From NCBI RefSeq assembly GCF_029168945.1, contig NC_083603.1, forward strand, positions 53,268,406 to 53,332,405: 64,000 nt of DNA. The letters are read 5' to 3'. Positions 33,258-45,376 of the stretch are shown one piece after another; the stretch's first letter is position 1; every line of letters begins with the position of its first letter. The notes beneath the pieces are model-generated. The model searched no databases, had not been told where the DNA came from, and saw only the letters and a list, made by a program, of their open reading frames with translations. Origin of the DNA: Cannabis sativa. Its lineage: Eukaryota; Streptophyta; Magnoliopsida; Rosales; Cannabaceae. The position numbers and the translations under genes were made by a program.

Positions 33258-35150
33258 TGTTGGGTTTTATACCCTAAATAAAACTCATTTCAATATAATC
33301 ATATTTACTTATTAATATAGATCAGAAATAACATTTAATGTTTCATGGTTCACATGATTTATTTCATGATTATATGTACATAATGTATGAATTCATCTGA
33401 AACCCTTTTCACATACTTGATCCTGTTTATTGGGTTGTCAACATATTGGAAAGTAAACATGACTATGTGAATAAAGTTTCCTAGATTTATCAAACACAGG
33501 GTTTTACTGATATGATAATCTACAACAGAGTTTACTTGCATTTGGAGAAATGCTATGTTCTTTCCAGAGCATTGGTTAAAGTAAAGCTCAGGTTGGATGC
33601 ATGGAGTATGCATCGGAAGGGACCGATATTGAACTTTGACTTAGATTTATTAAACTTACCGTAATATCTATTCAAGTCAATATCGCCTAGTTGATCCTAG
33701 ATCAAATGATCTTAATCCTGTTATGATTAGGCTCAATCTCAAAAGGCTATTCGTGTTCTTTGATTTGTTAGTTAAGCCTACTTTTAGGTCAGGGTGATAC
33801 GTACATTTTGGGAACACGGTAGTGCAATTGAGTGGGAGCGCTAACATAAATATGGAATCTATAGCTTCTATCTGGCGAATAGTAAGTAAAGGATGATCTC
33901 TATCGAGCTTGACCAAAAAAAAATAAATGGTGGAGTACTCATTTCACATAAGCTGAAATATCATTTATACGGGGTTAAGTGTTTTAAGGATTAAATACAT
34001 TGTAGGGTGTAACGATAATCTAATCCCTTTACAGTGAAGATCATTCATATAGAGGATCATTGATCAAATTAGGATTATAACAATGGATAACTAATGATGT
34101 GTCTATATGGTGGAACATATAGAGCATTCTATATACTGAGAGTGCAATTCTAAGTTCTATGCGTGGATTCAACGAAGAATTAATAAGTCAGTGAATTTAG
34201 GTTATAAATTCTTGATCTGCTTATTGGAAGCTCGGTTATATAGACCCATGGTCCCCCCACTAGTTGAGATAATATTGCTTGTAAGACTCATATAATTGGT
34301 TTTGATTAATCAATTATAATTCTCAAATTAGACTGTGTCTATTTGTGAATTTTTCACTAAGTAAGGGCGAAATTGTAAAGAAAGAGTTTTAGGGGCATAT
34401 TTGTTAATTATGATACTTTGTATGGTTCAATTAATAAATATGATAAATGACAATATTATTTAATAATTATTTATAGTTATTAAATAGTTAGAATTGGCAT
34501 TTAAATGATTGAATTTGAAAGTTAGTGTTTTTGAGAAAATTAGATGCAGAATTGATAAAACTGCAAAATTGCAAAAAGTGAGGCCAAAATCCATATTGTA
34601 TAGGGCCGGCCACTTTTATAGGATTTATCATCTGATATTTTCATTATTTTAATGCCAAATAATTCAAACCTAACCCTAGTGGAATGCTATAAATAGATAG
34701 TGAAGGCTTTAGGAAATTTACACTTAACTTTCTGATTTCCTTCAGAGAAAAACCTGAGCCTTCTCTCTCTATACATAGCCGCCACCTACTTCTCTTTCTT
34801 CCCTCTTAAATTTCGAAATACTTAGTGATTAGAGTAGTGCCCACACACAGCAAGTGATACCTCAATCATAGTGAGGAAGATCGTGAAGAAAGACATTCAA
34901 CAAGATGGAGTTTCAGCACTAAAGAAGGAGAGAAAGAGATCCAGGTTCAGATCTTTATAATACTCTGCGACAGAAAGGATACAAGGGTTAGAGATCTGAA
35001 CGGAAGGAGTCATATTATTCCGCTGCACCCAATGTAAGTTTTACTAAACTTTATAAGTGTTTATTTCATCATTTTAGAAAGTTCATATTTAGGGTGTTAA
35101 TCAACATACTTGTGAGTAGATCTAAGATCCTGGTAAAATAATTTCCAACA
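33258..35150 (+). repeat. Solo LTR of a copia family inside Copia-2
   Basis: 1893 bp, TGTTGGG...TTCCAACA, flanked by the 5-bp duplication GGGTC (33253-33257 and 35151-35155). Related to the LTRs of Copia-2 and Copia-3. It has a TATA box CTATAAATAG at 34687-34696. The interior was lost by LTR-LTR recombination. Confidence 0.93.
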
Positions 35151-35356
35151 GGGTCTCCATGCTCAAATCTATTAGAATACATCTCTCTATAGCTGCCGCT
35201 TTCAATTATGAAATTTAGTAAATGGATGTCAAGACAACTTTCCTTAATAGAATTCTTGATAAGACAATCTATATGGAGCAACTAGAAGGTTATAAGCTTC
35301 CAGGACAGGAAGAGAAAGTTTTTAAACTCAATGTTTATGGACTTAAAGCAGGCTTC
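35151..35356 (+). pseudogene. Copia-2 reverse transcriptase, middle segment
   Basis: Continues Copia-2 after the solo LTR (MLKSIRI, IAAAFNYEI) up to the conserved GLKQAS position, with stops and a frameshift, and ends at the GCTTC target of Copia-3. Confidence 0.85.
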
Positions 35357-37188
35357 TGTTGGAAGTTTATTTTACCAGGAACTTAGATCTACTCACAAGT
35401 ATGTTGATTTAACAACCTAAATATGAACTTCTAAAACGATGGAAAATTAAACACATAAAAGTATCAGAAATCTTACATTGGTTGCAGCGGAATATATGTC
35501 TCCTCCCACTCAGATCTCTAACCCTTGATTCCTTTCTGTCGCAGAGTATAATCAAGATCTGAGCCCAATAGTCATTCTTTGTTGTTTCTGAATTCTACAC
35601 AGCCTTCCTCACTATGATTGAGGTATTACTTGATGTGTGTGGGCACTACTCTATCACTCATAAATTTCGAAACAAAGAAGGTAGAGAGAGAGAGGGTGGC
35701 AGCTTAGAGAGAGTTTTTGTGTGAGAAAATTCTATCAGAATGTTGTGTCTCAAAAATTGAAGCCTTTGAATTAATTGACATTTAAAAAATTGAAAAATCA
35801 ATGTGAAAAGGAAAGCATAGTGGCCGGCCTAGGCATTGTGGAAACAAGGCTTGCCACTTTTCCAACTTTCCTTTTCCTACATTGCTAGTTTTCTGTTTTG
35901 TCAAAAACTGCCAATTCCTTTGTTCAACCACATAAATGTCAAATCTAATTATTTAATAATTAAAATTAATTATCAAATAATATATTGTCATTTATTAATT
36001 AATAATAAAACTAATTAAAGTTTCCTAATTAATAAATATGCCCTTCAAAATCTCTATTTACTGTTTTGCCCTTACTAAGTGATAAATTCTCAATTAGACA
36101 CAGTCTAACTTGAGAATTATAATTGATTAATTAAAATCAATTAAATGAGTCTTACAAGTAATATTATCTCAACTAGTGGGGGAACCATGGGTCTATATAT
36201 CCGAGCTTCCAATAAGCAGATCAAGAATTTACTACTTAAATTCACTGACTTATTAATGCTTCGTTGAATCCACGCATTAGAACTTAAAATTGCACTCTTA
36301 GTATATAGAATGCTCTGTATGTTCCACCATATAGACACATCATTAGTTATCCATTGTTATAATCCTAATGTGATCAATGATCCTCTATATGGATGATTTA
36401 CATTGTAAAGGGACTTAATTACCGTAACACCCTACAATGTATTTTATCCTTAAAACACTTAATCCTGTATAAATGATATTTCAGCTAAGTGAAATGAGTA
36501 CTCCACCATTTATCTCGTTTGGTTAAGCTCGAAGGAAATCATCCTTTTGCTTACTATTCGCCAGATAGAAGCTATAGATTCCATATTTATGTTAGCGCTC
36601 CCACTCAATTGCACTACCGTGTTCCCAAAATGTACGTATCACCCTTACCCAAAAGTAGGCTTAACTAACAAATTAAAGAACACGAATAACACTCTTGAGA
36701 TTGAGCCTAATCATATCAGGATTTAGATCATTTGATCTAGGATCAACTTAGTGATATTGAATTGAATAGATATTACGGTAAGTGTTATAAATCTATTTCA
36801 AAGTTCAATATCGGTCCATTCCAATGCGTACTCCATGCATCCAACCTGAGCTTTACTTTAACCAATGTTCTGGAAAGAACATAGCATTTCTCCAAATGCA
36901 AGTAAACTCTATTGTAGATTGTCATATCAGTAAAACCCAGTGTTTTGATAAATCTAGGAATCCTTTATTCACATAGTCATGTTTACTTTCCACTGTGTTG
37001 ACAACACAATAAACATGATCAAGTATGTGAAAGGGGTTTGGATGAATTTATAAATCAAATAGACAAACAATTGATAAAGTGAACCAAAACATACACAAAT
37101 GAATGAAAAATACTTCTGTTACTTTATTGATATTGAATAATCTGGATTACATTGAAATGGAGTTTTATTTAGGGCATAAAACCCAACA
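35357..37188 (-). repeat. Copia-3 3' LTR, lacking the TATA box
   Basis: 1832 bp. Compared with the 5' LTR it lacks 37 bp (43921-43957 there), removing the CTATAAATAG box; the deletion point is 35767/35768. Confidence 0.93.
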
Positions 37189-37203
37189 AACTCCCACTTG
37201 CAC
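37189..37203 (-). other. Polypurine tract of Copia-3
   Basis: Minus strand GTGCAAGTGGGAGTT directly precedes the 3' LTR; it is shared with Copia-2 (46143-46157) and Copia-4 (48534-48548). Confidence 0.85.
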
Positions 37204-37297
37204 TAATATAAAACTAATCAGTACATTTCAATTAACCCTAAATTTTGACGGTGCTTTTCGAATGCAGTCACTGCCAAGACTTTGGTGAATGGATCAG

Positions 37298-38761
37298 CTA
37301 AGTTGTCCTGTGTGTCCACTTTTCCACCAGTACATCCCCTCTTGCCACATATTCTCTGATAATATGATATTTTCTTTCTATATGCTTACTTCTCTTGTGG
37401 CTCCGAGGTTCCTTACTGTTGGCTATAGCTCCATTGTTATCATAAAGTAGGACTAGAGCCTTTATCATTCCAGGTACTACACCAAGACTGGTGAAGAACT
37501 TTCTAAGCCAGACAACCTCTTTAGCTGCTTCGGCCGCAGCTATGTATTCTGCCTCCATGGTAGAATCCGAAATCACGGTTTTTTTTGCACTTCTCCAAAC
37601 CACTACTCCACCCCCAAGAGTAAACACCATCCCAGATGTAGATTTCCTGTCTTCAAGACATGCTTAGAAATCTGAGTCTGTATAGCTTATGGGATTTAGA
37701 GCACCACCCTTGTAGACTAATACATAATCTCTTGTACTCTTTAAGCATTTCAAAATATACTTAACAGCATTCCAATGTTCCTGTCCTGGATTTGACTGAT
37801 ACCTGCTCACGATTCCAACTGCATAGCAAATGTCAGGTCTAGTGCATAGCATTGCATACATTAGACTTCCAACTGTAGAAGCATAAGGAACTTTTGCCAT
37901 GTCTTCTATCTCTTGAGGATCAGTTGGACACTGTTCCTTAGATAGACGGATACCATATATAGAAGGCATATTTGCCCCATTGGTATTAGTCATGGAGAAT
38001 CTCTCTAGAACTTTGTCAATGTAAGTTGTTTGAGAGAGAGCAAGGGATATGTTCTTCCGGTTTCTGATAATCTGAATACCTAGAACATAGGGTGCCTCAC
38101 CCAAGTCTTTCATTTCGAATTGAGTGTCAAGCCATTCCTTGATGTGAGTCATTTTCTTGACATTGTTGCAAATGATCAAAATGTCATCAACATAAAGGAC
38201 CAGGAATACTACTACTTGGTCTTCCTTGAGTTGGTAAACACAAGGTTCATCTTCATTCTGATGAAAGCCGTAGGTTTTAATGATCTAAACAAACCTTTTA
38301 TTCCATGAGCGAGAAGCTTGCTTAAGTCCATAAATGGACCTATTTAATTTGCAAACTTTATTTTCCTGCCCAGGAAGAACATAACCTTCTGGTTGCTCCA
38401 TATAGATGGTTTCTTCAAGAAGCCCATTAAGAAAGGCTGTCTTGACATCCATTTGCCAAATTTCATAATCAAAAGCTGCAGCAATGGAGAGAAGAATTCG
38501 GATGGATTTGAGCATGGCAACCGGACTAAAAGTTTCCTCATAGTCCACACCTTCTCTTTGGGTATAACCCTTGGCGACCAGTCTAGCTTTGAAAGTTTTG
38601 ACTTCGCCTCCAGTGCCTCTTTTCTTCTTGTAGACCCATTTGCATCCAATTGGACGATAATCATCGGGTGGATCTACATATTCCCAGACTTTGTTCTTTT
38701 TCATGGAATCCATTTCTGAATCCATGCCGGCTGACCATCGCTTCCGTTGCGGACTTGCCAT
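37298..38761 (-). pseudogene. Copia-3 reverse transcriptase and RNase H, broken
   Basis: 38285-38761 is the RT N-terminal half ([47 protein letters not shown]). The YVDD box is at about 38187-38198 in another frame. 37664-38179 covers the RT thumb/connection and ends in a stop at DSDF; 37298-37630 is RNase H ([25 protein letters not shown]), ending in a shifted tail. Two frameshifts and one stop separate the parts. Confidence 0.9.
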
Positions 38762-38764
38762 TGC

Positions 38765-40150
38765 CTATTTATAGGTTAATGGGTCGTCATCAATACCGTC
38801 ACCAACGACCATATTGATTTCACCATCCAAGCCATAACGAGATGGTTTTGTAGAAACCCTCCCACTACGACGAGGTGCGGTGACCTTCTGAACAGGAGCT
38901 TTGGTAGTAGTTTTCTCAGTTGCTACAACTGAGGGAGTGGGATGGTCCTCTTCTTGAGTAGAAGAGGATGAAACATTTGAAGGAACTGTATCTGTAAGCA
39001 TTTCCTCTAATACAATTTCACTTTTCAGTTTGTTGTCTTTCATATAGTTATCTTCAAGGAAAGTAGCATTTGTAGAAACAAACACTTTGTTATCCTTGTG
39101 ACTATAAAATAGTCCACCCCTAGTCTCTTTAGAATTTCCGACAAACATGCAAACTTCAGTTCGCGATTCCAGTTTGCCTTCTTTCTTTCTCAAGACGTGA
39201 GCAGGGCACCCCCAAATCCTATAATGGCGTAAACTAGGTCTACGACCATTCCATAGTTCGACGGGTGTCTTAGGGACTGCTTTAGATGGTACAACATTTA
39301 AAATGTTGTTCGCTATTTGAATAGCATATCCCCAGAAGGACGTAGACAGAGTTGAATAACTCAGCATAGACCTAACCATTTCCAAGAGAGTGCAATTTCT
39401 TCTTTCTGCAACTCCATTTTGCTGTGGAGTGCTTGGGGCAGTATATTGGGATTCAATTCCAAGTTCAGTTAAATGATCTTTGAACTGCATATCCATATAT
39501 TCTCCACCCCTATAAGTTCGCAAGATCTTTAATGTTTTACCTAATTGGTTTTGAGCCAAAGCATGAAATTCCTGAAACCTTTCAAACGTTTCAGATTTCT
39601 TTTGCATTAGATAAAGAAAACTGTATCTAGAGAAGTCGTCAATGAAAGTGACGAAATACTCATAACCACCTCGGGCTTTTACATTCAGAGGTCCGCAAAC
39701 ATCTGAATGCACTAACCCTAGGGGTTGTTTGGCACGCTCTCCCTTTGCAGAGAAAGGACGTTTGGTCATTTTTCTTTCTAGGCAAGACTCGCATACTGGC
39801 AGTTCTCCTAAGATGACATTTTTCAATGGACCGTCTTTGGTTAGCCTATTGAGTCTATCAAAACCTATATGACCTAAACGTAAATGCCATAGATAAGTTT
39901 GATCATCATTATCAATCTCTTTTCTCTTAAGGCTTCTAGGTTTAGCTACATTGAAAAGTTCAGTATTTAGTGAGATTTGAGTATCATGTCTTAAAACATA
40001 AAGCCCTTGTTCCATGTTAGCAACACATATATGAAATCCATTACGAGAAATTGAACAATTTGAACTCGAAAAATTCAATATATAAAATTGTGTTTGTAAA
40101 CATGAAACACTAATCAAGTTTCTACTAAAGCTGGGAATATATAAAAACAT
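38765..40150 (-). CDS. Copia-3 protease tail, integrase and linker
   Basis: A 461-codon minus-strand frame. After the protease tail ([14 protein letters not shown]) come the HHCC finger (LWHLRLGHIGFDRL, CESCLERKMTK) and the integrase core. The second catalytic position reads Arg-Thr-Tyr-Arg-Gly-Gly-Glu where Arg-Ser-Asp-Arg-Gly-Gly-Glu is expected (Tyr codon 39512-39514), so the enzyme should be inactive; the Glu of NGVAERRN is kept. The frame stops at a TAG in place of a Glu-type codon (38765-38767), after which RT continues in frame at 38764. Upstream, Gag/protease overlaps in another frame near 40125-40150. Confidence 0.88.
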   Translation of the reverse strand: MFLYIPSFSRNLISVSCLQTQFYILNFSSSNCSISRNGFHICVANMEQGLYVLRHDTQISLNTELFNVAKPRSLKRKEIDNDDQTYLWHLRLGHIGFDRLNRLTKDGPLKNVILGELPVCESCLERKMTKRPFSAKGERAKQPLGLVHSDVCGPLNVKARGGYEYFVTFIDDFSRYSFLYLMQKKSETFERFQEFHALAQNQLGKTLKILRTYRGGEYMDMQFKDHLTELGIESQYTAPSTPQQNGVAERRNCTLLEMVRSMLSYSTLSTSFWGYAIQIANNILNVVPSKAVPKTPVELWNGRRPSLRHYRIWGCPAHVLRKKEGKLESRTEVCMFVGNSKETRGGLFYSHKDNKVFVSTNATFLEDNYMKDNKLKSEIVLEEMLTDTVPSNVSSSSTQEEDHPTPSVVATEKTTTKAPVQKVTAPRRSGRVSTKPSRYGLDGEINMVVGDGIDDDPLTYK

Positions 40151-40934
40151 TCTCTAAAAGTAAAAACTTCTTTGTATGAAACTTGATTCGGGTTGTTCCT
40201 CTAGCTTTAACTGATACCAACTCGCCATTTCCAACTTTAAGCTTTAACTCATCTGGGTGAAGATTCTCCCAAGTTTCAAGCAGCTGCAATGAAGAACATA
40301 CATGGCTAGTAGATCCAGAATCAACAATCCAGGTGGATTTGTCATTCTCTAAAACACATGATTCAAAGACAAAAGCATCACCTTCGTTTGAATTGTCTAT
40401 TAGCCTGGGACATTGTTCTTCTTTATGTCCCTTTCCATTACAATTCGCACATAGAACATGATGTCTGATAATTGTACTTGAAGAAGCAGCTTTGTTAGAG
40501 CCCTCATGCTTAATCTTCTTCCTCTGATTAAAGTTTGCAATACTAGGAGGTCCCATTGCAATCAGATTCCGCTCATGAGCCCTCAACTCAGTCTCGAGTT
40601 TGTCCATGTCGGAGGAGTGAGGATTGTTCAATAAGTAATATAGAACAAAACTATCATACTCCTGAGGAAGACTATTAAGGATGAGTCGTACCCATTGTTC
40701 CTTTGATAAATCAATTCCTAGTAGATTTGCCTTTTGGAATTTCAGAGTCATCAACAATAGGTGCGAGTTAATGCAACTACCAGGATGCATTTTCACACTA
40801 TTGAGTTCTTTTGCAAAGATACTAACTACGAGTGGATCGGGGCGAGGGTTATTCATATTGGCACTACAACATATCAATAAACAGAAGTAAGGTTTTGGTT
40901 CTATAAATTCATACACTAGTTCAGAAAATAACAA
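40125..40934 (-). pseudogene. gag: Copia-3 gag and protease start
   Basis: A 269-codon minus frame with the Gag segment KEQWVRLILNSLPQEYDSF, RAHERNLIAMGPPS, the knuckle CANCNGKGHKEEQC (CCHC) and the protease active site WIVDSGSTSHV. The Gag N-terminus is shorter than in related elements and partly unrecognisable upstream of LNSVKMHPGS, suggesting an internal deletion. A frameshift near 40140 breaks the protease. Confidence 0.82.
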
Positions 40935-43492
40935 ATAATCACATATGTTATAAAAATACTAAACCTAACATAGTTTATTTTCCAAGGTTTCCAACGAACT
41001 GATACAGTGTCTCGTTTAGGCGAGAGTCAAAGCATCATCCATTGAATAGAGTTGTCAATTCATCTAAAATGTCAAACATTCTAGCAACCTTTTATTCGAT
41101 CAAGATTGGAATTCAGCGTTGTCCCGTTTAGGCGAGAGTCAAGGCAATTCTATCTTATGAGCTTCTACCATTGTTTCATACTCTTGTAAGTCTTATACAG
41201 TCGCCACCATTAGGGTGATCATAAACTATATAAAAAACTTATAAGAATACTTATCTTTCGAGATTAAACTGTGCTAACTTGTTAATGAACGTTCCTCCAT
41301 TAGGGAGGATTACTCACTAAAACAATAGCTATCTAAAACCAACAATGGAGATCGAATTTCTCTTGATTAAAGCTCATTATTTAAAATATGTATTTTGTTT
41401 AATCATTTATATTCCATATCTCAATAATGAAACATTACAAATTAAAGTAAAAACTTTAATTAAATTTCAAAAATGGAATAAATTTGAAAAATATCTTATT
41501 TAAGTTGTTTAGAAAAATCTAAATATCCAACTCAAATATTCTTCAATCAATGACTTAATTAAATATTAACAATTAAGTAGTAACCACTTAATTTAGAAGA
41601 TATTCCATTTTAAGTTCCCATATTTATAAAATATCAACTTAAAAAATATCCAAAGAATCTTAATAACCAATTCCTAAAATTCCTCAAATTAATTAGTAAT
41701 AGGAAATTCAAAAGATATTCAAATCTAAGTTGATTTGTTAGATTTAACTAAATCTCAACTTAAATAGGAATATTTAATGAAATTATAAAATTAAGATTCA
41801 GAAAGAACTTACATGGTTATAATTCAATATTTAATTAAACACAAGAAAAATACATATAGTTTTTCTAGAATAATATTCTTCAAATTATGTTTTTCTTAAA
41901 TTAATTTCAAGGAAGAATGAAATTAATTATGTTGCTAATCAATTTTATTAGGTCAAACTAATATAATTAACCTAGCACAGTTATCCAAATCAGGCAAATG
42001 GGCCTTCACAATTGGGGTTGTTCATGTGAGGGGGGTTGGGTCCAGTATGTCGTACCCACTTCTATGGCTCCCAACTCTCACACAAGGCCCAAAAGAGAGG
42101 AATTTAACCCTAAAATGAACAACTGTTATTAATTGAATAGGCTCACTACTAAATGAGCCTAAATAAAATCTATCAAGTTATGACATTTTATTTAGCAACA
42201 ACAACCTATATGTATCTATAGCAGAAATTAAACATATAGGCTCACACAAGCACACAGATGTGGATGGATCCTATCATGTTACTAGGTCATACACAGATGA
42301 AAGAAGAATGTAAAAATTACCTGTTACAAATTATTTACTTGACCTATCATCAATTGAACCATTGGTTAAAATCAGATCATTGGATCTGTCAACAAGTTAA
42401 CCATGGCAATTTAGATCAAGCAATAATAGATTTTAGAAAACTTACAAACAATCTAAAACATATACTCCTGCAACAAGTAGTTAGATTTGGATAGTTGGAT
42501 GTAGGATTTATTTAATTTTAAATATAAATATTTCGAAAAATAAAAAAAAAAATCAGTTTTTTTTTTAAAAAAATATTTAAAATTAAACCTACAATTTTGA
42601 ATAATTAGGTTTTAGGTAACCTAAATATCATTTCAAAATAAAATGCTAACTTTCCTTTTAAATTTCATGTTATTTAATAAATTAAATAATAAAATAGGAA
42701 ATGGTAAATACATACTCTTTTCTTATTTTACAATTTAATTTAAGAAAGAATAACAAAATTTAAAAGTTAACAAAAATATCTTATTTTCTCTTTTAAAATA
42801 TCATGATTATTTTGATCTTATTCTAATTAAGGTCAATTTACCAAAAAAATTTAATATCTGACCTTAAAAAAACAAATAAAATAATCAAATTTTAAAGAAA
42901 TTAAGAAAAGAGGTAAGCAAAACTTGATTTTTTTCCTATTTTCAAAATCAAATTACACTAATATCTAAAATTAATTTTGAAAAATCAAATTAATTTATTT
43001 CTGATAATTAGAATTAAAATTTGAAAAACAAAAATCAACATACAAAACTACACAAAAAATCGGAAGTTAATTCCATGAAATAGCATGAAAAATCGAAAAA
43101 ATTGAAAAATTTGATGAACACTACGGATGGTATGCCAGGCATACCCATCCGCACGCGTTTTAGGGGTGCATGCCGAGATCTCACGGCGCAGGAAGGCTGC
43201 TTGCAGCCATTCCGCGCGCGTGGGAAGGTGTTCATCATCCCGATTTTTCCAATTTTCGAAAATTCATAACTAATTCAAATTAAATCGAAATCGAGTTCTG
43301 TAAAAAGGTAAATTGCTTAGAATTTTCCAAACTATTCAACAAAAATAATTACATAGACAGAAAAGTAACTATTTTTCCCAAAATTCACAAACAACAATCA
43401 AACATCAATATGACACACAAAGCAACATGATACCATCCAAAACACAAACAAATCGTTTTAAGTCCAAATTTCTTGCAAGAAAATCAATTACC
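40935..43492 (-). other. Copia-3 leader (PBS to gag)
   Basis: About 2.5 kb without coding capacity. Two copies of CGTTTAGGCGAGAGTCAA lie at 41013-41030 and 41125-41142, with a related copy in Copia-4 (51069-51087). A GC-rich stem-loop block is at 43113-43236. Otherwise AT-rich. Confidence 0.7.
43113..43236 (-). promoter_or_regulatory. GC-rich multi-stem block in Copia-3 leader
   Basis: Outer arms GATGAACAC (43113-43121) and GTGTTCATC (43228-43236) enclose two hairpins: GGATGGTATGCC/GGCATACCCATCC (43125-43136, 43138-43150) and GGAAGGCTGC-TT-GCAGCCATTCC (43191-43213). In the genomic RNA it lies about 260-380 nt downstream of the PBS. A role in packaging, dimerisation or translation is inference only. 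Confidence 0.55.
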
Positions 43493-43508
43493 ATGGCTTT
43501 GGTACCAG
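43493..43508 (-). other. Primer-binding site of Copia-3
   Basis: Minus strand CTGGTACCAAAGCCAT follows the 5' LTR by 1 base. It contains TGGTACCAAAGC, a variant of the usual TGGTATCAGAGC. Confidence 0.75.
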
Positions 43509-43509
43509 T

Positions 43510-45376
43510 TGTTGGAAATTTATTTTACCAGGAACTTAGATCTACTCACAAGTATGTTGATTTAACAACCTAAATATGAACTTCTAAAACGATGGAAAAT
43601 TAAACACATTAAAGTATCAGAAATCTTACATTCGGTGCAGCGGAATATATGTCTCCTCCCAATCAGATCTCTAACCCTTGATTCCTTTCTGTCGCAGAGT
43701 ATAATCAAGATCTGAGCCCGATAGTCCTTCTTTGTTGTTTCTGAATTCTACACAGCCTTCCTCACTATGATTGAGGTATTACTTGATGTGTGTGGGCACT
43801 ACTCTATCACTCATAGATTTCGAAACAGAGAAGGTAGAGAGAGAGAGGGTGGCGGCTCAGAGAGAGTTTTTGTGTGAGAAAATTCTATCAGAATGTTGTG
43901 TCTCAAAAATTGAAGCCTTTACCTTCTATTTATAGAAGACCACCTAGGATTATGGTTGAATTAATTGACATTTAAAAAATTGAAAAATCAATGTGAAAAG
44001 GGAAGCATAGTGGCAGGCCTAGGCATTGTGGAAACAAGGCTTGCCACTTTTCCAACTTTCCTTTTCCTACATTGCTAGTTTCCTGTTTTGTCAAAAACTG
44101 CCAATTCCTTTGTTCAACCACATAAATGTCAAATCTAATTATTTAATAATTAAAATTAATTATCAAATAATATATTGTCATTTATTTATTAATAATAAAA
44201 CTAATTAAAGTTTCCTAATTAATAAATATGCCCTTCAAAATCTCTATTTACTGTTTTGCCCTTAATAAGTGATAAATTCTCAATTAGATACAGTCTAACT
44301 TGAGAATTATAATTGATTAATTAAAATCAATTAAATGAGTCTTACAAGTAATATTATCTCAACTAGTGGGGGGACCATGGGTCTATATATCTGAGCTTCC
44401 AATAAGCAGATCAAGAATTTACTACTTAAATTCACTGACTTATTAATTCTTCGTTGAATCCACACATAGAACTTAGAATTGCACTCTAACTATATAGAAT
44501 GCTCTATATGTTCCACCATATAGACACATCATTAGTTATCCATTGTTATAATCCTAATGTGATTAATTGTCCTCTATATAGATGATTTACATTGTAAAGG
44601 GACTTAATTACCGTAACACCCTACAATGTATTTTATCCTTAAAACACTTAACCCTGTATAAATGATATTTCAGCTAAGTGAAATGAGTACTCCACCAATT
44701 ATCTCGTTTGGTTAAGCTCGAAGGAAATCATCCTTTGCTTACTATTCGCCAGATAGAAGCTATAGATTCCATATTTATGTTAGCGCTCCCACTCAATTGC
44801 ACTACCGTGTTCCCAAAATGTACGTATCACCCTGACCCAAAAGTAGGCTTAACTAACAAATTAAAGAACACGAATAACACTCTTGAGATTGAGCCTAATC
44901 ATATCAGGATTTAGATCATTTGATCTAGGATCAACTTAGTGATATTGAATTGAATAGATATTACGGTAAGTTTTATAAATCTATTTCAAAGTTCAATATC
45001 GGTCCATTCCAATGCGTACTCCATGCATCCAACCTGAGCTTTACTTTAACCAATGTTCTGGAAAGAACATAGCATTTCTCCAAATGCAAGTAAACTCTAT
45101 TGTAGATTGTCATATCAGTAAAACCCAGTGTTTTGATAAATCTAGGAATCCTTTATTCACATAGTCATGTTTACTTTCCACTGTGTTGACAACACAATAA
45201 ACATGATCAAGTATGTGAAAGGGGTTTGGATGAATTTATAAATCAAATAGACAAACAATTGATAAAGTGAACCAAAACATACACAAATGAATGAAAAATA
45301 CTTCTGTTACTTTATTGATATTGAATAATCTGGATTACATTGAAATGGAGTTTTATTTAGGGCATAAAACCCAACA
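43510..45376 (-). repeat. Copia-3 5' LTR with intact TATA box
   Basis: 1867 bp. The TATA box CTATAAATAG reads on the minus strand at 43926-43935, about 1.45 kb into the LTR, leaving R-U5 of about 400 nt. Confidence 0.93.

Larger units (their letters stand above)
35357..45376 (-). mobile_element. Copia-3: Ty1/copia element, minus strand
   Basis: LTRs 35357-37188 (3') and 43510-45376 (5'), PBS and polypurine tract in the expected places, and a 5-bp duplication GCTTC (35352-35356 and 45377-45381). The LTRs are very similar, so insertion is fairly recent. Coding region 37298-40934 with several breaks, plus a 2.5-kb leader. Confidence 0.95.

Noticed and set aside
36141..36338. Short ORFs in the Copia-3 LTR (also 35836-36018, 44026-44208, 44708-44914)
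   Set aside because: They occur by chance in both LTR copies; LTR sequence is non-coding in this family.
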